This document shows positions 1 through 4,932 of a stretch of 6,662 nt of DNA, in pieces. This DNA comes from Actinomycetota bacterium (GTDB lineage: Bacteria > Actinomycetota > Thermoleophilia > Solirubrobacterales > Solirubrobacteraceae), in contig WLNX01000100.1 of assembly GCA_009699565.1 (NCBI GenBank), positions 1 to 6,662 on the forward strand. Reading direction: 5' to 3'. The notes beneath the pieces are model-generated. The model did no database searches and had not been told where the DNA came from. It saw only the letters and a program-made list of their open reading frames with translations. A program made the translations under genes and the position numbers. Positions within the stretch are counted from its first letter, which is position 1, and every line of letters begins with the position of its first letter.

Positions 1-462
1 AAGGACCCGCTTCTTCAGGTCAGCCCGCGCGCCGAGGCGCTGGTTTACGCCGCAGCCCGCGCCCAGCTCGTTAGCGAACTCGTTGAGCCTCTGCTTGAAG
101 CGGGCAACTATGTGCTGCTGGACCGTTACATAGATTCCTCGCTCGCCTACCAAGGAGCGGGGCGCGCACTTGGCGTCGAGGCGGTAGCCGAGATCAACCG
201 CTTCGCGACCGGCGGGCTGACCGCCGACCGCACCATCTACTTGCGCCTTGACGCCGCCACCCGCGCTGCCCGCCGCGGCGAGCGCGGTGAAGCCGCCGAC
301 CGGCTGGAGCAGGCCGGGGACGAATTCTTTGAGACCGCCGGCGCCGCCTACGACGAGCTCGCGGCAGCCGATCCGCAGCGGGTCAGAACGATCGACGCCG
401 CCGCCGCTCCGGACGCCGTTCTGGCGGCCGCGATTGACGCGATCGCCGACCTGCTGCCGTAG
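1..462 (+). CDS. tmk: Thymidylate kinase, 5'-truncated by window edge
   Basis: dTMP kinase phosphorylates dTMP to dTDP with ATP, a cytoplasmic step in dTTP synthesis. Frame 1 is open from base 1 to the TAG at 460-462, giving 153 visible residues. The family is usually about 200-215 aa, so the N-terminal P-loop and roughly 50 residues lie off the left edge. Visible hallmarks are an AEALVYAAARAQ segment (fragment residues 11-22, the dTMP-site helix), the DRYIDSSLAYQG signature (41-52) and an Arg-rich LID segment with DRLE (about 88-103), followed by EFF and a short C-terminal helix. An internal ATG at 112 would delete half the signature and is not the real start. The next gene begins 9 nt downstream, suggesting co-transcription. 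No truncation or frameshift is seen apart from the edge. Family assignment is firm; activity is inferred. Confidence 0.93.
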   Translation, partial: KDPLLQVSPRAEALVYAAARAQLVSELVEPLLEAGNYVLLDRYIDSSLAYQGAGRALGVEAVAEINRFATGGLTADRTIYLRLDAATRAARRGERGEAADRLEQAGDEFFETAGAAYDELAAADPQRVRTIDAAAAPDAVLAAAIDAIADLLP

Positions 463-471
463 GCTAAGAGA

Positions 472-927
472 ATGCGCTTCAGTTCCATTGCCGTGATCGC
501 AGCCACCGCGCTGATGCTCTGCTCGCCGCTTGCCGCGACCGCAGCAACGACCGTGCAGCCGGTCGAGCCGGTTCCCGGCGAGCCGGTCGTCCCGAGCGAC
601 GGAGCTTCAACCGTGCCGATCACGCCGCCATCCGGCGCTCCCGGCCAGCCCGCCTCGCCAACCACAACAACGCCGCCTACGACAACCACGCCGCAGAGCG
701 GCACCCAGTCGAGCAAGTCGGTCGACCGCGGTCTCGCCTGGCTTACCGTTGGCCTGATCGCGCTCGCGGTACTTCTCGTTGGCTTCCTGACTGTGATCGT
801 CCTGTGGCGTGTTCGAGGCTGGGATCCGCGCTGGCTGCGCCGCTGGCGGCACGCCACGGCGGAGGCCGGATGGCGCGTCGGACTGAACGCCGCGGAGATC
901 CGCGACTTCGTTCGGCTTGGCCGCTGA
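472..927 (+). CDS. Small exported single-pass membrane protein, unknown function
   Basis: The product is 151 aa and I do not recognise the family. Residues 1-25 look like a signal peptide: basic MR start, hydrophobic core, and an ATAA-type cleavage region near 22-26. Residues 26-84 form a Pro/Thr/Ser/Gly-rich, low-complexity linker with runs of Thr and Pro, probably extracytoplasmic and extended. Residues 88-112 are a strong transmembrane helix (LAWLTVGLIALAVLLVGFLT and following). A basic, Trp-rich tail (113-151, WDPRWLRRWRH near its start) follows and should face the cytoplasm. This is type I topology with a short inner tail. The start ATG lies 9 nt after the tmk stop with only a weak purine stretch (AAGAG) before it, consistent with translational coupling. 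The composition of the exported linker and the clear membrane signals make it a real gene. No catalytic motif is visible. Confidence 0.8.
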   Translation: MRFSSIAVIAATALMLCSPLAATAATTVQPVEPVPGEPVVPSDGASTVPITPPSGAPGQPASPTTTTPPTTTTPQSGTQSSKSVDRGLAWLTVGLIALAVLLVGFLTVIVLWRVRGWDPRWLRRWRHATAEAGWRVGLNAAEIRDFVRLGR

Positions 928-944
928 TCAGCTCCGGAATCGCA

Positions 945-974
945 CTGAAAACAGGCTCTGCGCTGGGCTATCCT
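945..974 (+). promoter_or_regulatory. Weak promoter candidate upstream of nrdJ
   Basis: CTGAAA at 945-950 (4 of 6 matches to TTGACA) is followed after 18 nt by TATCCT at 969-974 (4 of 6 matches to TATAAT). If used, transcription would start near 981 and leave a leader of about 150 nt before the nrdJ ATG. The match is weak and high-GC actinobacterial promoters are often degenerate, so this is a suggestion only. I could not find a convincing NrdR box pair in 928-1131. Confidence 0.22.
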
Positions 975-1112
975 AGGTATGGTGCTTATCGGTGACTGAC
1001 GGCTGAATTTGAGCTCCGGGCGCTCGATTTCATTCCGTCCGACCCGAGTGGGAAGTTCCTCGACCCGCGACCGTTGCAAATGGCGCGCCAAAGGACCGGA
1101 CCAAGTGCCGGC

Positions 1113-1123
1113 AGGAGAGAGGA
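1113..1123 (+). promoter_or_regulatory. Ribosome binding site deciding the nrdJ start
   Basis: A purine-rich stretch, AGGAGAGAGGA, precedes the ATG at 1132. The GAGGA at 1119-1123 leaves an 8-nt spacer. This supports ATG 1132 over the upstream in-frame TTG at 1009, which would add 41 residues rich in Ser/Arg that do not resemble an RNR N-terminus. Confidence 0.75.
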
Positions 1124-1131
1124 AGAAGACG

Positions 1132-4008
1132 ATGGAAATCACCCCGCAGACCCACAGCACCGCTGTCGCCAACGAAGTTGAGGCCGGCCGTGCAATGTCA
1201 ATCAACCGGCGCTTCACAGAACCCGGCGTAGATGCATTCGATTCGGTCGAATGGGAGATCCGTGACGCGCGCATCGCTCACGGCGATCACGTCGCATTCG
1301 AGCAGACCAACGTCGAGTTCCCGAAGTCCTGGTCGCAGAACGCAACCAACATCGTCACGCAGAAATACTTCCGCGGGCAGGCCGATTCGGCCGAGCGCGA
1401 GAACTCCGTCAAGCAGATGATCGGCCGCGTCGCCGGAACGATCGCCGACTGGGGCCGCACGCGCGGCTACTTCGCGACCAGCGAGGACGCCGACGCCTTT
1501 GAGTCGGAGCTCACCTACATCCTTCTTCACCAGATGGCTGCCTTCAACTCGCCGGTCTGGTTCAACGTCGGCTTTGAAGAGAAGCCGCAGTGCTCAGCCT
1601 GCTTCATCCTCAGCGTTGAAGACACGATGGAATCGATCCTCGGCTGGAACACCAAGGAAGGCACGATCTTCCGCGGCGGCTCCGGCTCCGGCATCAACCT
1701 CTCCAACATCCGCGGCTCGCAGGAGCAGCTCAGCAAGGGCGGCACCGCCAGCGGCCCAGTCTCCTTCATGCGCGGCGCCGACTCCTGGGCCGGCACGATC
1801 AAGTCCGGCGGCAAGACCCGCCGTGCAGCCAAGATGGTCGTCCTTGACGTCGATCATCCGGACATCGTCGAGTTCATCGAGTGCAAGGCCAAGGAAGAGG
1901 ACAAGGCCGCCGCACTGCGCGACGCTGGCTTCGACATGTCGATCGACGGCGACGGCTTCAACTCGATTCAGTACCAGAACGCCAACAACTCGGTCCGTGT
2001 GACGGACGAGTTCATGCAGGCCGTCGAAGACGACGCCCCCTGGCAGACTGTCGCCCGCGCAACCGGCGAGCCGATCGGCGAGCCGATGCCCGCGCGTGAA
2101 GTGATGCACAAGATCGCAAAGGCCGCCTGGCGCTGCGCCGATCCGGGCGTCCAGTACGACACCACAATCAACCAGTGGCACACGTCGCCCGTCTCCGGTC
2201 GCATCAACGCCTCCAACCCGTGCTCCGAGTACATGCACGTCGACGATTCGGCCTGCAACCTGGCCTCGATCAACCTAATGAAGTTCCGCCGCGCCGACGG
2301 CTCGCTTGACGTCGACGCCTTCGAGCACGTCACCGACGTGCTGCTGCTGGCACAGGAGATCGTCGTCTCGCCGTCGAGCTACCCGACCGAGCAGATCGGC
2401 GACAACGCCCGCTCTTTCCGCCAGCTCGGCCTTGGTTACACCAACCTCGGCGCATACCTGATGGCCAACGGCGTCGCTTACGACTCCGATCCCGGCCGCG
2501 GAACGGCAGCGGCGATCACCGCGCTGATGACCGGCCGCGCCTACCGCCAGTCGGCGGTAATCGCAGCCGCAACCGGACCGTACGAGAAGTACGCCGAGAA
2601 CCGCGAGCCGCACAACGCCGTGATGCGGATGCACCGCGACGCTTCCTACGCGATTCCGGATTCGACAGTTGTCGATCAGGATCTGCTCGCAGCCGCCCGC
2701 AACTCGTGGGACGAAGCCGTCGAGAAGGGCGAGCGGTTTGGATACCGCAACGCTCAGGCAACGGTGCTCGCGCCGACCGGCACGATCTCCTTCCTGATGG
2801 ACTGCGACACGACCGGCATCGAGCCGGACTTCTCGCTCGTCAAGTTCAAGGAGCTCGTCGGCGGCGGTCAGATGACGATCGCCAACCGCACGATCCCGCT
2901 GGCGCTGCAGACGCTCGGCTACAACGAGGCGCAGATCGAGCAGATCGAGGCCTTCGTAACCGAGCACGGCACGATCGTCGGCGCTCCGGGACTGCTCGAC
3001 GAGCACCTTCCGGTATTCGACGTCGCCGTCGGTGAGCGCGCAATCTCGGCTGACGGCCACATCAAGATGATGGGCGCCGTTCAGCCGTTCCTCTCCGGCG
3101 CAATCTCAAAGACGGTCAACATGCCGGCATCCTCGACCGTCGAAGACATCGAGAACGCTTACATCGACGCTTGGCGTCTTGGCATCAAGGCTCTTGCGAT
3201 CTACCGCGACGGTTCAAAGACCGCTCAGGCACTTCGCACCGACGCCCAAGAGGACGGCGAAGCGCCAGCCGGCCTCTACACCCAGGCCGACGTTGACGCA
3301 CTCGTCGATCAGGCTCTGGTTGAGGCGACCGAAAGCGCAGCTCCGGCTCGCCGCCGGATGCCGCGCGAGCGCCAGTCGATCACGCACAAGTTCTCGATTG
3401 GCGGTCACGAGGGCTACATCACCGCCGGCATGTACGAGGACGGCAGCGTTGGCGAGATCTTCCTCACCGACATCGGCAAGGAAGGCTCAACGCTGCGGGG
3501 CATGATGAACGCCTTCGCGACCTCGATCTCGATCGCGCTGCAGTACGGCGTCCCGCTCGAGAAACTGGTCGAGAAGTTCAGCTACATGCGCTTCGACCCG
3601 GAAGGAATCACCCAGAACCCGGAGATCCCGTTCGCCAAGTCGATGCCCGACTACATCATGCGCTGGCTCGCCTCGCGTTTCCTCGACACGGAGACGCAGG
3701 AAGGGCTCGGCATCATGACCGACGCGGTCCGCGCCAAGAAGGCCGGCGAAGAGGCAGCCACGTCGCTGACCTCCGACACCGCAGGTCCGGCCAACGGCGG
3801 CAACGGCGCACCCTCACCTCAGGCTTCGGCCGGAGATTCGACGACCAAGCCTGCAGCCTCGGCGATGACCGACTCGCCGCCGGTAACGCCGGCCAAGATG
3901 GGCGGCCTAGAACTCGGGCCCGCCTGCAGCCAGTGCGGCGGCATGATGCAGCGGACAGGTGCTTGCTACACGTGCACCTCCTGCGGCAACAACACCGGCT
4001 GCGGTTGA
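1132..4008 (+). CDS. nrdJ: Vitamin B12-dependent (class II) ribonucleotide reductase
   Basis: This 958-aa enzyme reduces ribonucleotides to deoxyribonucleotides using a thiyl radical generated from adenosylcobalamin, without oxygen or a separate radical subunit. Full family length. Visible motifs: FNSPVWFNVG (about 139-148), QCSACF with C154 as the likely N-terminal redox cysteine, GGSGSGINLS, the NPCSE active-site motif with N362, radical cysteine C364 and E366, C375 eleven residues later as the redox partner, and PTGTIS (548-553). A TSCPD-type domain (roughly 750-850) follows an Ala/Glu-rich linker. After another low-complexity Ser/Thr/Ala/Pro linker (about 870-925) comes the Cys-rich tail: C932, C935, C945, C948, C951 and C957, ending GCG, likely metal-binding and redox-shuttling. 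There is no obvious N-terminal ATP cone. The start follows a good RBS. The gene is separated from its upstream neighbour by 204 bp, so it probably has its own promoter, and from the two-component genes by a repeat-rich gap. Confidence 0.97.
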   Translation: MEITPQTHSTAVANEVEAGRAMSINRRFTEPGVDAFDSVEWEIRDARIAHGDHVAFEQTNVEFPKSWSQNATNIVTQKYFRGQADSAERENSVKQMIGRVAGTIADWGRTRGYFATSEDADAFESELTYILLHQMAAFNSPVWFNVGFEEKPQCSACFILSVEDTMESILGWNTKEGTIFRGGSGSGINLSNIRGSQEQLSKGGTASGPVSFMRGADSWAGTIKSGGKTRRAAKMVVLDVDHPDIVEFIECKAKEEDKAAALRDAGFDMSIDGDGFNSIQYQNANNSVRVTDEFMQAVEDDAPWQTVARATGEPIGEPMPAREVMHKIAKAAWRCADPGVQYDTTINQWHTSPVSGRINASNPCSEYMHVDDSACNLASINLMKFRRADGSLDVDAFEHVTDVLLLAQEIVVSPSSYPTEQIGDNARSFRQLGLGYTNLGAYLMANGVAYDSDPGRGTAAAITALMTGRAYRQSAVIAAATGPYEKYAENREPHNAVMRMHRDASYAIPDSTVVDQDLLAAARNSWDEAVEKGERFGYRNAQATVLAPTGTISFLMDCDTTGIEPDFSLVKFKELVGGGQMTIANRTIPLALQTLGYNEAQIEQIEAFVTEHGTIVGAPGLLDEHLPVFDVAVGERAISADGHIKMMGAVQPFLSGAISKTVNMPASSTVEDIENAYIDAWRLGIKALAIYRDGSKTAQALRTDAQEDGEAPAGLYTQADVDALVDQALVEATESAAPARRRMPRERQSITHKFSIGGHEGYITAGMYEDGSVGEIFLTDIGKEGSTLRGMMNAFATSISIALQYGVPLEKLVEKFSYMRFDPEGITQNPEIPFAKSMPDYIMRWLASRFLDTETQEGLGIMTDAVRAKKAGEEAATSLTSDTAGPANGGNGAPSPQASAGDSTTKPAASAMTDSPPVTPAKMGGLELGPACSQCGGMMQRTGACYTCTSCGNNTGCG

Positions 4009-4014
4009 GAGACT

Positions 4015-4039
4015 GACTGACGGCGGATCGTGCCGTCCG
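4015..4039 (+). repeat. 25-bp hairpin repeat, copy 1
   Basis: The copy reads GACTGACGGCGGATCG followed by TGCCGTCCG. It contains an inverted repeat, GACGGCG (4019-4025) against TGCCGTC (4031-4037), with loop GATCG; one of the seven pairs is G-U. It starts 6 nt after the nrdJ stop. It matches copy 2 at 24 of 25 positions. Confidence 0.85.
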
Positions 4040-4078
4040 TGGTCGGGCACCGTGCTAGCGCACTAACGCTCGCCCACG
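4038..4078 (+). other. Large imperfect hairpin
   Basis: CGTGG (4038-4042) pairs with CCACG (4074-4078). After one T/C mismatch, CGGGC (4044-4048) pairs with GCTCG (4068-4072), including one G-U pair. A nested hairpin GTGC-TAGC-GCAC (4052-4063) caps it. It abuts hairpin repeat copy 1 and shares its last two bases. Possible roles are a mRNA 3'-end stabiliser or a terminator lacking a U-tract; neither is shown. Confidence 0.5.
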
Positions 4079-4108
4079 TTCGTCGCGCTCCGCTCGCCAC
4101 TCAGCCTC

Positions 4109-4121
4109 TCAACGGCGTTGA
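4109..4121 (+). repeat. Small perfect hairpin TCAAC-GGC-GTTGA
   Basis: A 5-bp perfect stem with a 3-nt loop lies between the large fold and repeat copy 2. Its left arm (4109-4113) is also part of the outer stem of the 4004-4113 fold, so the two structures exclude each other in one RNA. Confidence 0.5.
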
Positions 4122-4123
4122 TC

Positions 4124-4148
4124 GACTGACGGCGGATCGCGCCGTCCG
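4124..4148 (+). repeat. 25-bp hairpin repeat, copy 2
   Basis: Same element as copy 1, with a C instead of T at repeat position 17 (4140). The stem GACGGCG (4128-4134) with CGCCGTC (4140-4146) is now fully Watson-Crick around loop GATCG. Both copies are preceded by GTTGA at a slightly different distance (4004-4008 and 4117-4121), so the duplicated unit may be longer with a small indel. The remaining 4149-4233 holds no recognised feature except a possible -10 (TAGACT, 4179-4184) without a good -35, and the RBS below. Confidence 0.85.
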
Positions 4149-4219
4149 CAAATGCTTATCGGGTTTCTTGGGAGGCCGTAGACTTCCGGATCGGTGAGAG
4201 AGTGCATTGCGAAGGCGCT

Positions 4220-4223
4220 GGAG
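4220..4223 (+). promoter_or_regulatory. Ribosome binding site for the response regulator
   Basis: GGAG precedes three clustered in-frame ATGs at 4228, 4234 and 4240. The spacers are 4, 10 and 16 nt. ATG 4234 has the most usual spacing; 4228 is possible. The TTG at 4207 has no supporting RBS. Confidence 0.5.
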
Positions 4224-4233
4224 TCCGATGCTC

Positions 4234-4932
4234 ATGACCATGGCTGAGACGTCAGAAGCCGCCTATCCCCGGTCGGTACTCGTCGTCGAGGACGAGCCGC
4301 TCCTTCGAGAGCTGATCGGTTCTGCGCTCGAGACGAGGGGATTCGAGGTTGTCGCGGCCGGATCAGCCTCGGACGCTGTCCGTGCATTCCGTGCGCTCGA
4401 CCCTGACGGCGTCGTGATGGACATTGACCTGGGGCCGGGGCCAAACGGCTTCGATCTGGCCGAGCGGTTCGTCGAGGCAGGTACAGGCGTGGCGATTGTC
4501 TTCCTCACCAACCTGCCGGATCCCCGTTTTGTGGGTCGCGCATCGGATGCGCTGCCGGCCGGAATCGCCTATCTGCGCAAGGGCGCCGTCCACGAAATCG
4601 ACGTTCTCGTCGAGACTCTTGACGCGGCGATGCGAGGGGTCGTCGTCGGCGAGATGCGCCATGACCGCCACGACGATCGCCCATACGCCTCGCTTACACG
4701 CCATCAGGTGGAGGCGCTGCGCCTCGTGGCGCTTGGCCGTACCAACGCGCAGATCGCCGAGCTCCGTGGCACCACGGTAAAGGCCGCCGAGCGCGTGGTG
4801 GCGCGTGCCCTCGCTGCCGCCGGAGTGGACGCCACGCCCGCAGGAAACAGCCGCGTCGACGCCGCCCGCCGCTTCATCCGGCTCAGTGGCCAGCCCGTTT
4901 CGCTGCCGGAAGACCGCGGGGCTGACCAGTGA
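4234..4932 (+). CDS. NarL/LuxR-type two-component response regulator
   Basis: A 232-aa cytoplasmic transcription regulator. The receiver domain (about residues 14-133) has the full phosphorylation set: acidic pair E19/D20 in VLVVEDE, phosphoacceptor D63 in VMDIDL, T92 in FLTN, and K116 in LRKG. The loop after D63 reads GPGPNGFDLA. A LuxR/GerE-like helix-turn-helix occupies about 154-198, from LTRHQVEALRLVALGRTNAQ through IAELRGTTVKAAERVVARAL to AAAGV. It is recognisable, but the recognition helix is unusually Ala-rich compared with common LuxR members. A short tail of about 34 residues follows. The start was chosen by RBS spacing; 4228 is an alternative. The TGA overlaps the GTG of the kinase-like gene, so the two are almost certainly co-translated and form a cognate pair. 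Target genes cannot be read from the sequence. I do not recognise a specific gene name. Confidence 0.9.
   Translation: MTMAETSEAAYPRSVLVVEDEPLLRELIGSALETRGFEVVAAGSASDAVRAFRALDPDGVVMDIDLGPGPNGFDLAERFVEAGTGVAIVFLTNLPDPRFVGRASDALPAGIAYLRKGAVHEIDVLVETLDAAMRGVVVGEMRHDRHDDRPYASLTRHQVEALRLVALGRTNAQIAELRGTTVKAAERVVARALAAAGVDATPAGNSRVDAARRFIRLSGQPVSLPEDRGADQ

Larger units (their letters stand above)
4004..4113 (+). other. Potential multi-branched RNA fold spanning the nrdJ stop codon
   Basis: GTTGAGAGACTGA (4004-4016, including the nrdJ TGA) is complementary to TCAGCCTCTCAAC (4101-4113) at 12 of 13 positions. Enclosed are two adjacent hairpins: 4019-4037 (7-bp stem, 5-nt loop) and 4038-4078 (longer stem with a nested apical hairpin). 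A 22-nt C-rich unpaired stretch (4079-4100) closes the junction. The pairings were read by eye and no free energy was computed. No T-run follows, so it is not a textbook intrinsic terminator. It may shape the 3' end of the nrdJ mRNA or simply be a repeat element. Confidence 0.5.

Noticed and set aside
982..1125. Cobalamin riboswitch in the nrdJ leader
   Set aside because: Only loose pieces are present (GGTGC, GGGAA, CCCGCGACCGT). The GGTG-x-x-A-x-TCC block, GCCACTG and the B12 box with AGGAGACC are not found in order.
928..1131. NrdR operator pair
   Set aside because: No 16-bp palindromic AT-rich box resembling the NrdR consensus could be found, let alone two boxes at helical spacing.
1009..1131. 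N-terminal extension of nrdJ from TTG 1009
   Set aside because: No RBS precedes it, the 41 residues are Ser/Arg-rich and unlike family N-termini, and ATG 1132 has a strong RBS.
348..1274. Long minus-strand open frame of 308 codons opposite tmk, the small gene and the nrdJ start
   Set aside because: It runs antisense to recognised genes, has low-complexity Arg/Ser/Val/Gly composition and no family motifs.
4019..4078. Rho-independent terminator after nrdJ
   Set aside because: The hairpins are good but neither is followed by a T-rich tract, so the feature is listed as a structured region instead. Termination by another mechanism remains possible.
4015..4148. Minimal CRISPR array from the two 25-bp repeats
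   Set aside because: Only two copies 109 bp apart, no regular spacers and no cas genes; the element is a short palindrome.
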